Assembly: GCA_902702965.1 (NCBI GenBank)
Contig: CACRXP010000002.1
Coordinates: 4,047,245 to 4,111,244, forward strand
DNA from: Spirometra erinaceieuropaei
Taxonomy: Eukaryota; Platyhelminthes; Cestoda; Diphyllobothriidea; Diphyllobothriidae
Direction of reading: 5' to 3'
DNA length: 64,000 bases
Below, in pieces: positions 22,150 to 33,679 of the stretch. The notes beneath the pieces were generated by a model. That model did not search any database. It saw only the letters and a program-made list of their open reading frames with translations, and was not told the DNA's origin. The position numbers were made by a program, and so were the translations under genes. The first letter of the stretch is position 1, and each line of letters begins with the position of its first letter.

Positions 22150-22530
22150 AACGGAATCTTGCGGCGAATGCGCAGAAATGGCACTTCCTCGAAATCAACT
22201 TCCAGTTAGATCAAGATATTTCTTTGCGTGTTGTCAGCTGATGAGGCCATCAAATGAACGCGACCTGCCGCCCATATGCAAGTTTTAATTTGCCATAGTT
22301 TATGGTTACCAAAACAATGCTCCCAGGCTGCCGCCATGAGGCGGAAGCAGTCTTTCTTTATTCGTTGGCGTTTCCATCATCTCACGTGAAAACCTTCGTC
22401 TGATACATGCAATATTTGTTCGGCTACAACTCGTTTACCGGTGTGGTCTTCCTGCACCACGCGAGATATCGAGGTTCTTTATAAGGTTAATGATCAGGCA
22501 ACCAAGCTTGTCCGCACTATTCGTTATATA
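22150..22530 (+). repeat. dispersed repeat D, copy 1
   Basis: Aligns with 53060-53480. Shared blocks in order are TGTTGTCA(G/T)(C/T)TGATGAGG(C/T)C(A/G)TCAA, a GCTGCC(G/A)CCATGA block, CGTT(T)..CATCA and a ...GG(T/C)T...CAGGC(A)A... block ending in CACTATT(C/G)GTTAT. In translation both copies give R(W/R)(R)FHH.T.K...(D/T)TC.I..A..R and (L/V)(N/K)(D/N)QA..LV.TI.Y. This suggests a protein-coding mobile element or pseudogene family of unknown type. Confidence 0.5.
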
Positions 22531-22534
22531 AACC

Positions 22535-25500
22535 CAGTAAGCAAGCTTTAATTGACTGCGCTGTAGGAGAGGTAACAATGCGCTAGTTTTAAACAAACCC
22601 ATAAGACACTAAGAGGCAGCAGGTGTGGAGTACAATTCGTCTTTGTTAAACTACTCAAACGTGCGGTATTTTGGGGTTCTTCCCAAAGTTCATGAGGCCT
22701 GGAGCTAATGAGTCTGGCAGGCGTTTTCCCTTGGGTTTCGATAGTGAAGGAAGCGGACAATCTTAGTCGCTGGACCCTTAACCTTATCTAAAACTTTCGT
22801 ATGCCGCATAAGGCACGGAGACCACGCCCTTAAGTGGTAATCAATTTGTAGCCGGACAAACGCAGCATGCAGAGGACAATCTTTTCCGTTACTACGTGGA
22901 TACACCAACGATTGCTGGTGCACACATAGAAACAGGAAGAATGCTGTGCCTGTGGGGACTGCTGACAAAGGTCATCCAAAGACAAAACTAGCCGCCGAGC
23001 AACCGTAGGGGCTAGCCCAGGGTGTGGTGAACAGAAGAACAAGGAAGTGCTGGATACAATTCATGTTAACAGCCAGTTGTGGTAGTTTCAAAGAAGCGAA
23101 GCTTAAGATTTCTGTGTCAGCAATCAAGTGGGTTAGTAGAATAATTTCTAAACTGTGCACAAGAGGTTACCCTCTTGTACGTCCTAGCAGAATTGTGCTA
23201 GAACGCATTTCAAGAGATAATCGTAGATTAGGTATGAAGAACTAGGACTTATGCAGGTCCACTGTTTTGCGCATAATCCAGAGAATAAAATATATAATGA
23301 GTCCCTCAACCAAAGCTAAATCATAAACTAAGTCAAGGGCAGGGAATAGCGAAACGCATCCAACGGCGGACTCACTCACCTTCGTCGCCTCTATTTTAGC
23401 CCACTAAAACTATTTGCGCACACATTACAACTATCTGCCGAAGAATAAGTAATATTTCAACAGGGACACGCGCACAGGCATTGGAGAAGCTAAAGCCAAC
23501 GTACATGTGTTTACAGTTCTTCATCACCAAACTCGAATTTAGGATCCTGAAGTAATACACGTTACATTAGGTCAACCACAAATAACGATAAATGGGTGGC
23601 TATGTCTGAATGCCTGGGTATGTCTGACTAAGGGAGAAGAATTGTGATCGAGCTTTACTTTGGATCAAAGTGTCAGCGGGTTGCGCTTGTGTTTGGTCGT
23701 TGCTTCTCTGCATGGCAGGATGCATATACGAATATATGGGATTCAGCCCCCTTATGCGGGGGGGGGCTTGCGTAAACGCCTTCTGCGTGTATTAGGTGGG
23801 GTTGGATAGTCATATAACCACTGTCCTTGGCATAACGAGCATCTACTGGAGCAGAAATTCGACCTATCACCGGCACATTTAAGATCGTTCAAAATGCGTA
23901 GTGGGCCTATATCCGGTGCCGCTCTTACTCAGGTTGGCCACAACTGCGTTAGAGATGGCCTTTCCCATTCCCTGATTTAGTCAACTAGAGTGAGTCTTTA
24001 ACATCCCCTACAACAAAAGTTTTATGGTTAGGCTGCTGTAAGTGTTGTTTCATGCACGTCGTAACGACCGTAATAAGTTTAATTCTCGCATACCTAGTTG
24101 AAAGGACATACGAATCGAGCCTCGTCTCTCGCTTTCCGATTGAAGCTGGCTTCTGATCGGTTGGCCATTCTGGCATCAGCAAATTTTTCAAGGGCATAAT
24201 CAAACGCACATATGCTGACAAGCTAATACATCGAATGGCATGCTGGATTTCGCTCGCTCACACTTAGATGCCAATTTCTGCCTTCCCTCGCCACTGCGCG
24301 TACGCACTGCTGCCCCGTCTTAACCCCTTTTTCCATTTTTAATATGTCCAAACCAACATCGCAGAGGACAAATCGTAGGGGTATTGGCAGAGAGGTCAGC
24401 GCAATGCTACACCGAATTACTGAGAATATGACAGAAAATTACACGTCCGACTCATTATCCTTTTCATCGAGTGGTTTCTTCCACAGTGGTTAGTCAACTG
24501 ACACCGGTACCTCCTCTTCTGATTATAAATCTGACTTGATGGCTGTGCCACTGCGCAGTGGACCTGAAGAGTCTCTAACGGCCTTTTCAACTGAAGAGGA
24601 TTCAACGAAGTGCGCAGCTGGCAGTATGTTCACAAATATCGTAGATGGGCCGGACATGCCTGCTAAAGCTTAAAGGACGAATAACGCCAGCCGGCGCATC
24701 TGACATGCCCTCGGAAGCACAAACACTGCTGTGTGGAGCGGGTTTTCTGCCACTGGTTATAGCAGTGGATAACGATGAGTACTCTCGCTGCTTTTGGGGT
24801 GGTTGTCTGATCAGGTACGTGCTTATTTCATGCATAAGGTATGTAATTAGGTACTAGGTCTCTTAGCAACCGATGGGCTTCTTATTCATATGATGACTAA
24901 GAGTGAGTTTTGGCCATTTTAGCCGCAATTATTCGGTCGTTTATTAGTGATACGCTTGCAGTAGGAATACAGTGCGGCTAGGGCAAACCGTTGGATGTGC
25001 AGTCGTTCCGAAGACCGCGGGTACAAGAGTTCTTAACTTTGACACGGTGTGGTCTGAGTGTCAACGTAATTGACCGAACGCTGCAGTTCCGTACGGCGGC
25101 CATAACTTGTGGTGCGCCTGCTAGGGCATTCTTTAACTAGATTAGGAATGTTTACGCATGTTTTGGTTGTTAAAGTTTCTGTGTAAGGAGCGAATACCTA
25201 GACAGCGTAGTGCATGACAGTGTGTTTGAAAATGTTTGGGCGGAGCAGTATTTCTTGTTCACCGCCGACGACTGCCCCCGCATTGGCATTTCGCCTCTGT
25301 CAGCATGTAACGCATGGATGATCAGTTGAACTCGTCTTGACCCACTTAATTTAACTAACCTAGGTGAAATCAGGAGACTTCTGATCTTGTGACTTCCAAG
25401 CCCAAGTGAGAATCCCTTTAGGTTGTCAACTACAGCAGCATGCGCAGTTAATGGAAAGTTAAAATATCTGAATGCCTATCTGCCGCAAAAATTTCCACAG

Positions 25501-25820
25501 CAAACCGGGTCTCTTACTGATATAGACGCATGGAGGGGAACAAAACCGTATCAGTTCCTGCTTTACACAGGTGTTGGGGTCCTGCGAAGCATTCTTCCTC
25601 GTAAATTTTCAGAATATTTTTTTATTATTTGCAGGAACACGTTGCCTGGGTCGCCCATTTTTCTGCTAACAGTAGGTTCCCTATTGCAGATACCTGCTGC
25701 ACATATTTTTTGAGAACTCTTCTTTCTTATATGGCCAGAGCCTCGGGGGTATAGATGGCCTTGTAAATGCCGTCAGCGAAGATACTTATCGCCAACAAGT
25801 GGCATGTTTATTCCAGTTTA
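22535..25820. other. unassigned region
   Basis: 3.3 kb with only short random frames. A G11-12 run lies near 23759. No exon, RNA gene or repeat of the kinds found elsewhere in the window was recognised. Confidence 0.3.
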
Positions 25821-25825
25821 TTTTA

Positions 25826-27475
25826 GTTTATTTGGTGAGGACAATAGGCAAGGACTTTAAAAACCCCATTACTTGCACACCAGCTCATTAGATACAATTG
25901 TAAACGAACAATGAAAATATTCGCTATAACAACAGTGTCGAATTCGTCTGAGTAGCATTGTTTCGAAGAAAATAGATTCCGGGTGGTCGCGGGGTATTTA
26001 GCTCAGACTCAGACAGTCGAAGGAAAACAGGGGACATCAGTAATCATGCAACCGTTTCTTGAAGTGTTGCAGGGACGTCTCCTCCAAGGCTAATTGAGGG
26101 AGATCGTTCCATTTCTCCATTACCCTCTGCGTGAAAAATTTAGAACGAAGATCCAGCCTGGACAATTTTATCCGTAGCGTCATGGAGTTACCATGAAGAC
26201 TGGGCGAAAGGTGCCACTTTAACACGTCCTCAAAGCTAAGTCCATGCTCAAGGCCATGTATTATCTTGTAAACCGGCATAAGATCACCTCTTTGCTGCCT
26301 GTAACACAGACGGAATAAATTAAGGTAATTCAGCCTTTCTATATAGGATTGGATTTTAAACCGTTCGTCCAGCTCAGAAGATCTCCCCGGATCCCGATGG
26401 CGCTCAATTTGTAAAGAAGGCGTTGGTGCGGGACAGTGGCGAATGCTTTTCGGAAATCGATGTAAACGACATCGACCTCAAAACCCTCTTCTAGAGCCCT
26501 GGTCCAGACCTCCAGAAAAGCTAGCAGATTTAAGAGGCAGGAATGTCCTCTCCGGAGCCCATGTTGAAAATCCTGTAAGATGATATTTCATTCACAAAAC
26601 TGCTGTATAGAACTCTTTACCAGAGCTTCCATCGTTTTGCATGGGAGGCAGGTTAAGCTAACAGGCCTGAAGCTGCTTGCTACCATCCTGCTACACCCCC
26701 CTATGTAAGGGAACGAGTTTGGCTGTCTTCCGTCGCAATGGCAGCCGCTCTGTTCTCATTGACAGCTCAAGCAGAGCCGAAAGAGGTTTTGACAGCTCCA
26801 ATGATAGCTCCTTATGTATCAGCTCAGGAATCCCGCAGGGTCTTGGCGACTTATCTGGCTTCAGTTATAATAATAATAACAATAATTTTTATTAAAGACC
26901 CGTTGGGGTTCCATCAAAGGACACGTCTTACTTCTTTGACGGAAGAGGCAACAATTTCAATTACGGCAGTATTTTGGTGCATTTGAAACTCCCAGCTGTC
27001 TTGGCCCAGTTCGAACTGCTGGTTGTCTCCAGAGGACTCCTTCGTAAAAACCGATCAAAAAGTGAGAGATTAATCGCACTTTCTGTGACAGTTCAACTAA
27101 TAGGCTTCCGAGACTATCCCTTAGACACGCAATTTCGTCCCTATGTGTTCTCCTACTGCGGATGTACCCATATGACTTCTTGGGACATATAATGGATTCT
27201 GCCGTCAGCCGGCGCTCGAAAGAAGTTCTAGCAGCCCGTATTTGTTTGCGGCATTTATTGCACTGTTCCTTATATCCGGCGAATGCTACTGGATCTTGAA
27301 GATGCAAATACTTTTTCCACAACCTATATTTCTCCTCCAGCATCGGCGGTCGCACACAAGGTCTTTTTATTTTTATTAGACAATGGGAGTCAACTATACT
27401 CTCTGTAATCTCGTGGAAGTGCTGCCAGAATTATTCTGAATCTTCCATGCTGACTAGCTAGGCTTCCCTCAAAAG
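25826..27475 (-). mobile_element. CR1-like LINE, internally deleted, minus strand
   Basis: Read on the minus strand, the order is an endonuclease-to-RT linker (CVRPPMLEEKYRLWKKYLHL, then FERRLTAESI, YGYIRSRR), RT blocks (LIHKELSLELSKPLSALLEL, RPVSLTCLPCKTMEALVKSS, FQHGLRRGHSCLLNLLAFLE, and motif A in VVYIDFRKAFATVPHQRLLY), and then a jump near 26345-26350 to the C-terminal domain (LNYLNLFRLCYRQQRGDLMP, WNDLPQLALEETSLQHFKKR). The palm part with the (F/Y)xDD motif is deleted and several stops and shifts are present. The 3' flank (AATAAACTAAAATAAACTGG in complement) looks like a CR1-type simple-repeat tail. It resembles LINE A more than LINE B. Confidence 0.8.
26865..26920 (-). mobile_element. 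solo 3' tail of a LINE B-type element inserted in the CR1-like copy
   Basis: The complement reads CTTTGATGGAACCCCAACGG then GTCTTTAATAAAAATTATTG followed by (TTA)n. This matches the last 40 bp of LINE B (44213-44255: TTTGATGGGACCCCGACGGG, TCTTTAATAAAAATACTTGA). It interrupts the RT frame of the surrounding element, so it is a severely 5'-truncated later insertion. Confidence 0.7.
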
Positions 27476-27479
27476 GCAC

Positions 27480-28310
27480 GTCCCATTGCATTAAAGTCAC
27501 CCTTCGAAATGTTTTCGCTATATTTTACATGGCAGAAATTCACGCTGCTTTTCTAGATCTCATACTTATCTATGCAGGGCGGCGATACAACATCGCCGGT
27601 CGACAACAGAAAAAAACAGAAGGGCGAATCATTCAATACCAGTGCAGTAAATGGAACCGGAGCCCAAGTTAGAACTGTAGATACAGATGCCGTAAATACC
27701 GGTTCAGATGACTTTCTAAATATATTGACAGCGAGTCATCAGTGCTACAAACTGGGGACGGGGGAAATGATGCTATCTGTGCACGTCGACAACTTACCTA
27801 TGAGTGTAAATAACTAAACAGACTTTTTTATTGAGTACCTACAAGGGCATCATTGTCATATGTTTAATAGTGTGTAACTCCTGACTAGTTATTTACTCTG
27901 GTATGGTGACTTCAGTCATCCAAGGAATTAGGACACTTTCCAATAGCTGTCACACTTGAAATGGTTGGCAACTGGCCGACATGTTGTTTTCAGTCATAGT
28001 CTCTAACAGTCTTTGGTTGTCCCTCTGTACATTTCGCCATTGTCTGAACTTTAAAACAAATCAAAATCAGCATGCCTTATTTAGTTATTGTGTTATATAT
28101 CCCAACTGGCTGTCGAGATTTTCATATTTCTTGTCGCCGTATGCCTAACCTGCTTGAGCATAAAAAATTGCATATCGCCACTATTGGTTTTAGGAAGACT
28201 TTCGTAGTCTCTCCAATCAGTTGTTCGGGCACAAGTTGAGAAAAAATGAGAATCAGAGTCAAACACCTTAGATGGAACGAAAATTTTCCCATCGGTTGTT
28301 CTAAAATTGC
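27480..28310. other. unassigned region with a small open frame
   Basis: A + frame of 81 codons at 27572-27817 (starting MQGGDTTSPVDNRKKQKGES, Thr/Asn/Gly-rich) has no recognisable similarity and no splice borders that I trust. The rest is AT-rich and featureless. Confidence 0.25.
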
Positions 28311-28314
28311 CTGT

Positions 28315-28421
28315 GTGCAGCAACAGAAATCAAGAGGCACAATCATGGGGAGCGGAGTTGTACAGGACTCAGTGTTGGGACCGGCCCTCTTTCTCCTGCT
28401 TATTAGTGATAGCACATAAGT
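28315..28421 (+). mobile_element. LINE RT fragment (motif B region)
   Basis: The + frame reads GSGVVQDSVLGPALFLLLIS. This is the SGVxQGSVLGPxLFLLFIND block of CR1-like reverse transcriptases with one G-to-D change. It resembles the block at 51490-51560 in LINE C. Only about 35 codons are recognisable. Confidence 0.6.
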
Positions 28422-28429
28422 GTGCCATG

Positions 28430-28780
28430 TGAACGTGCCATGCACACTCAGGCGACCCACATTTGTAAAATGGCTGAAATCTTCAGATTTGAGTGAACAG
28501 TCATGTCCGCGGATAATGCAGAATGTTCACAGCCAATCGCACCTCACTGGTCTATATGATGGAAGGGACAAATTGAGCTTCATTGGTCTTTCTGGATATG
28601 ACAGAGTCCTAAGACCGTCCGCCAGTTTTTTCGACCGTCGTCGAACCTGCTCGATGGGATCATTGTCTTTCTTCATCCAAGGTATCTATGCTGGCATTTC
28701 AAATTCTAAATGCTGTCTAACCAACGTACTAAAGATCCTCCCAGAGAATTTGGGAGGAAAGACTACGAAAGTACGCCGAA
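28430..28780. other. unassigned spacer between LINE fragments
   Basis: No recognisable coding or repeat content. Confidence 0.25.
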
Positions 28781-28784
28781 TCCA

Positions 28785-29200
28785 ATACATAATTTAGTTT
28801 TATTTCGGATGGCTGTTTTGCAGTGTCCAGATAGCAGCAAGTTCCAAGTTGCCCAAATATCCGGATCCACGTGTCTACATACTTCTTTTGATGGAATTCC
28901 AGTTTTGCTGTACTGGTGTTTTGAGAAACTTCTCCGACCAGCTTCCAAGCGCAAGATAACACATTTGAATGCACTGAACTTCAGAAAGCACTCGCTGGAC
29001 CATGCAGTCAGCTTAGAGACGTTTTCTCCCAGTTTCCGGACGTTGCCAGTATACCGTGTTGTTTTTTAGAAATTTATATCATTTGCAAACATGCTGGCAT
29101 TCCAGCCAAGATCCTTAATGCAGTCGTTTACATAGACGAGGAAGAGACGCGGACCTACTATCGAGCCCTCTCAGACGCCGCTTTATTCCGTTACCCATTC
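28785..29200 (-). mobile_element. CR1-like LINE fragment, RT palm and thumb, minus strand
   Basis: The complement of about 29190-28785 reads EGSIVGPRLFLVYVNDCIKD, then MFANDINF (the catalytic FADD with D changed to N in its third position), LGENVSKLTAWSSECFLKFS and AFKCVILRLE. Two in-frame stops interrupt it. The layout matches LINE A around its FADD motif and the following WSNRWLLRFNVAKC block. Confidence 0.7.
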
Positions 29201-29599
29201 GGACGCTGTAGGCAAGCAATTACTCTCCGCAGCCTGTGTGATAGGAAACGTTTAGTCCACTTAAAACGTTGCTCTAACTACTCTAGGGCTAAATATTTTG
29301 TAAAAGTCGAGGATGAATGGCCTAGTCTAGAAAAACTGGGTCCAGTCCATTTTGTTCCTACGCCGGTCCAAGCTCACCTGATCTAACGGTGCAATCGAAT
29401 AAGTCAGATAATACATTAGAGAAGTCTTCGCCTGTTTTTAACCCAAATTCTTGACTTAAGCAAATCATGGCTGTTAGCATATCTGCTAACACGCCAGAGC
29501 CTAATACGCATGCAAACAGTGTGGTCAGTAACCTCCTCAACTCGAGAGCTTGTCACATTTCCAAATAATGAGGTCCGGTTATATTGTAAACAGCTTTAA

Positions 29600-30284
29600 A
29601 AAGCGTTTAGCCGGTTTTATAACGCAAATCTCTCCCCATATTGTGTTAACTCTTCTCAAAATCCCATTTTATGGCTCCTACTTTTTTCACGCCATGAGAA
29701 AGCCTCCCTCCTCATGGACCCCACCCAAATATGTTTCCGTACAATAGTCTCTTTGGTTAGTGGTAACATCTCCACAAATTTTGGATCGCAGCAATCTTGA
29801 TTCCTCCTCTTACTTCCCCCCTACAACTTACTTTTCGGCCGCCAACTCCTCCTCTTTATAAACAGTAATGAGCGTGACCTGCATCTCAGAGGTACACTCA
29901 GCGTCATTTCCCTCGACGCGAAATCAGTCGTGCAAAAGATGACCCAGCTAATAACTGTTGCCTTCGAGCTTGACCCAGATGTTTAGTGCATTGTATAATC
30001 TTGAGCTCACTGTCGAATTCGCTATTCGGCACTAGCTATAGGTAATCTCAGTTTTTACCTACAAAACGGCGTTGAAATACATGGCGGTTGTTGTCCCACT
30101 TATATTAGGGCCTCATTAGCATATTCGCCTTATAACTTGGGCATTTCTTCCTTTCCTGAAAATATCTGTCTCGTCCCAGTCATCCTTCAGCAAAGTAAGA
30201 GAACGTTAATTGGCTGTGACTCAATGTTATGCCAAAATAATAGTAGACGACCATACTTTACCAGACATTAATGGCATACAAACA
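29600..30284 (+). mobile_element. LINE B-type fragment, ORF1 end to endonuclease start
   Basis: Nucleotide order follows LINE B from about 40240 to 40770: a Pro-rich ORF1 end, then TTTATAAACAGTAATGAGCG, the GCAAAATCAGTCGTGCAAAAG-like start of ORF2, and a decayed endonuclease region. Frames are broken. It ends where a second copy of the same ORF1/ORF2 junction begins. Confidence 0.65.
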
Positions 30285-31625
30285 CCTTCTCCTCCTCTTT
30301 ATAAACAGTAATGGGCGTGATCTGCATCCCAGAGGTACACTCAGTGTCATTTCCCTCAACGCGAAATCAGTCGTGCAAAAGATGACACCTGTGGATGCTA
30401 CTCGTTTTTTAGACTGGGCTTATCTACTCTACTTGTTAACCAGAAATGACAGTATACTAGTTTTACTTCCACTATTGGCATCTACCCTTTATCTCTAGAC
30501 TTTCAGCATCTTCAAAGCTGATTGTAAAATTTAACCATTTTGTCTGTTCGATTATGTTTAAATTAAGTGCTGCGTCTTCTACTGTCCCTCATTTTCGTGA
30601 AAACGGATTTGAAAAGTTACGAAAACGGTTTGGGGATCCATCCATAGGCTTGATATCGGTTTACTTAAGAACCGCAGAAATTCATATTGACCCAACTGTG
30701 AAAAACTTGGCGCCTCGGTGGGATTCGAACCGGCGGGGCAACGCAGGTCAAGTGGTTAGAACGTTGGCTGTACTAAAGCCTTCCCCTTACTGCGTGGGTT
30801 CGAACCCCACCGAGGCGCCGAGTTTTTCACAGTTAGGTCAATATGAATTATTCAAAATCTGCCAAAACATCTATGAATCACAGAGATCTTTTAATTAACT
30901 TCGAGAATTTGGCTCGGGCGAGATAGGCGGGAAGATTCTTTAGCTATTAATGATGCAAATACTTCCATATCTATTTCTTGGTCTTCCGTCTCCGATAGTC
31001 TGTTTAGTCCAACCAAACCATTTCACCTTTGTACTATTTCGACAATACTTCCATAGAAGGCAAGTCAGACAAAGTAGAACGATTAAATTAATTATGTACC
31101 GACCATTCCACCTTTGACACTGATTCCATTCCCTCGATACGTTCCTCACTCTAAGTAATTAGAAGAAGATTAAATACCTTAGTGACTCGCATTCACTATA
31201 AATAGAGGTTATTTCGAACTCTACTATTAAATAGTTAAAGGATTTGCCTCCATTGCTGAGAAAATTATTTTTAATCTTTCGCGAGAATGGTTTCTTTCCC
31301 GGAGGCCTTGGGACTTCACAGTCCCATTGTTGACCCTATTAAGTCCTACCTATCCAATCGTAAGCAAAAAGCCCTTTTGTAAGCGGTGGCCTCCAAAGTT
31401 CCATTTTAGATCCTCTCTTGTTTTTGCTTTATATCAATTATTTTTTGCCGGCCTTTAAATATTGTCAATTATTTATTTATACCGATGGTCTCATGTGCGT
31501 TTTTTTCTCCTGCAGATCAAAGAGTCAACAATTCCCGGAAAAAATCAATGCAGACATGCTTGTCCTTTCTGCATGGAGCCCAGCATAATTAATGGGATTA
31601 TTTTTAATAGAAGCGATGAGGCCAG
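30285..31625 (+). mobile_element. LINE B-type fragment, deleted, carrying a family T insertion
   Basis: Starts with the same ORF1/ORF2 junction (CTCCTCTTTATAAACAGTAA) as the fragment before it. It then matches LINE B near 41030-41110, 41370-41470, 41480-41570 (GCGAGATAGGCGG.AGA.TCTTTAGC) and 42280-42620 (CTATCCAATCGTAAGCAAAA, TAGATCCTCTCTTGTTTTTGC). Large internal deletions, many stops. A palindromic tRNA-derived element lies inside it at 30679-30849. Confidence 0.7.
30679..30849 (+). repeat. tRNA-derived palindromic element (family T), copy 2
   Basis: The arms are near-perfect inverted repeats of about 53 bp: AATTCATATTGACC, then AACTGTGAAAAACT, GGCGCCTCGGTGGG and TTCGAACC on the left. The right arm is their complement with three mismatches, ending GGTCAATATGAATT. 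The core GTTGGCTGTACTAAAGCC is the same as in copy 1. The left arm replaces the tRNA 5' half with an inverted copy of the 3' half, so a B box (GGTTCGAACCC) faces outwards on both sides. It interrupts a LINE B-type copy and is therefore younger than it. Confidence 0.8.
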
Positions 31626-31629
31626 TTCC

Positions 31630-32765
31630 AGAAGGTAGTCACGCGGAAGGAGATACTGTCTCTTGAACAAGAGCCTTATCAACCCGACGTTCTGGTTTCT
31701 CACCTGGATCCGTCATCATAAACAAATTCGGAGTCCAAGCGGGTGACGAAACCAGACAGTTAACGACTCGGTCGCGTGTGACGAGCATGTGAGCCGATAA
31801 CTTTGACCAGCAGAAAGGCGCATACCAACTGCATCGCAACTGCGTATTGCAGCATCTGGTCCGTCGGACCGTTATGTACTCAGCAGCTGCCAGTTGGCAT
31901 AGGCATGTAGTGGTCTAGCAAATATATCCTATTAATACTGCAACACCTAGGCAATTCACTATGCTCATCCGTCTTGGTCTCTGATAATTGACTCGAATGA
32001 GAATCGAAACTTCAGTCGGTAACTAATGGGAGATGGCGCCCAAAAAATTCCTCTCAACCAAAGCAGCCTGTCTTACAGGACAGGTGGTAATAGGAGTTTT
32101 ATGGGTGTGGCCTTTGAATGCGTGGATAAATATGAGTAATGGAATATTTTTTCTCAAATTGCTTTTTGGATAATAAAATTTTACTTTATCACTGTATGGT
32201 AACAGAATTAGGCGCGGTTAATGAAAAGTAAACAAATAGTAGTTCTGTAGACGCAAACCATTTCAAGCAACCCGCGAAGCAATTAAGCGCCTGTGATCAG
32301 ACGCCCAAGGCACCCCCAGCGAATGGTAAAGTGGTAGACTTGGTGTGTTGGCTGTCGAGAGTGATAGTTAGTGAACGTGTGTGAAATGGTTTCGAAAGCT
32401 ATGCTGCCTAATACCTGCGAATCCCCTATCGAGAGAAGGAAAATACCGCAGTAAGTGAATAAGTAAATAAAAGGCTAATGGCAATCTTTTTTGGATAAGT
32501 ACTCAACTTTTGAATAGTATCTTCTAAATTTAATGCATATCCAGCATGTTACCATATGGTACCATAACATAAATTCAAGTAACTGTAATTTTCATTTGCA
32601 GATCGGTAGGCGCAATCACTAAAGGGAAACCTCAAAATTGTATGAGCCATACAAGCCAAACTGAACAAATATTGGCGGCGATTAATTCGGAAAATGTGAT
32701 TGATTATTGTCCACGAAGAATGATGTTGCCTACATAGATGATGTGCAAATGACATCAGTGAATGA
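31630..32765. other. unassigned AT-rich spacer
   Basis: No gene seen. The left part of the Merlin element (5' UTR and terminal inverted repeat) should lie near its right end, but I could not identify the repeat. Confidence 0.3.
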
Positions 32766-32773
32766 AATTATAA

Positions 32774-33475
32774 GGACGCAGTCGGTATTCGGATGGTGTA
32801 GCTTTTCGCTGCCCTCGATGCCGGAAGACGAAGTCGATAAGAGCGGGAACCGTATTTGAAAATAGCATGTTAATGCTAACGACGATCCTCAAGATTCTAC
32901 TTTGGTTTCTGAAAGGAGTTCGTGTCAACGAATGTGCGAAAGACATTGTTGTAAACCCATCGACGGCTGTTGAGTGCTTTGCCCAATGTCGGAATGTTTG
33001 CTCATCTGCCTTACTGAAGCAAACAACGAAATTATGAGGACCTGGAATTGAAGTCCAAATCGACGAAACTTCAATAAGCCGACGCAAATATAATGTCGGC
33101 AAAAGGAAACGGCAATGGTGGCTGGTCGGAATGTACGATACTAGCCGACGCAAAACGTTATTTGAACAGGTCAATGATCGAAGTTGGCCCGCTCTGCGTT
33201 CCGTTATTACGAAATGGGTGGCCAAAGGCAGTATAGTAGTAACGGACGAGTGGAAGGCGTATAATCGTCTTCCCTCCGAAGGATATCAGCACTTCTCGGT
33301 TAACCACTCGAAGAACTTCAAGGACCCGACCACCGGACGGCATACCAATGCCATTGAGGCCTACTGGAGTAAACTGAAAAAGAAACTCCACGAGGAGGCC
33401 CTGTATGTGGTCGAGCGGTCTGGGCTCGCATAGACGAAGTACAGTATCGTCTGTGGTTTGGCCTCAGTGCGATGT
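32774..33475 (+). pseudogene. Merlin (IS1016/ISXO2-like) DDE transposase relic
   Basis: One + frame from 32774 gives a zinc-binding-like start (FRCPRCRKTKSIRAGTVFEN), a helical part (LKGVRVNECAKDI), a TGA at 33035-33037, then GPGIEVQIDETSISRRKYNV with the first catalytic D, WWLVGMYDTSRRK, VVTDEWKAYNRLP with the second D, HSKNFKDP and TNAIEAYWSKLKKKLHE with the catalytic E. The frame ends in TAG at 33431, while the expected tail IDEVQYRLWFG continues in another frame from 33430. So there are two lesions, one nonsense and one frameshift, in an otherwise complete transposase of about 220 residues. Merlin elements move by cut and paste and are known in flatworms, including schistosomes. Confidence 0.85.
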
Positions 33476-33679
33476 CTTTGATAGATTTCTGGGAACTTTT
33501 TTGTCCCATGTTGTGCAGACCTATCCTCTTTAACAGTATTTTTGTTTTGTAATAAACTGTCATTTTGCCAATGTATGCCGTCTAATTAGGTGTACGTGTG
33601 TAACGATGAGGAAGTTTTGGAAACATCGACTATCGTGAATGTAACCTCCGGCAACCTTCGTTAGGCTACCATTCGTTGC

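Noticed and set aside
32755..33225. 156-codon minus strand open frame over the Merlin relic
   Set aside because: It is antisense to clear transposase motifs on the + strand; an antisense shadow.
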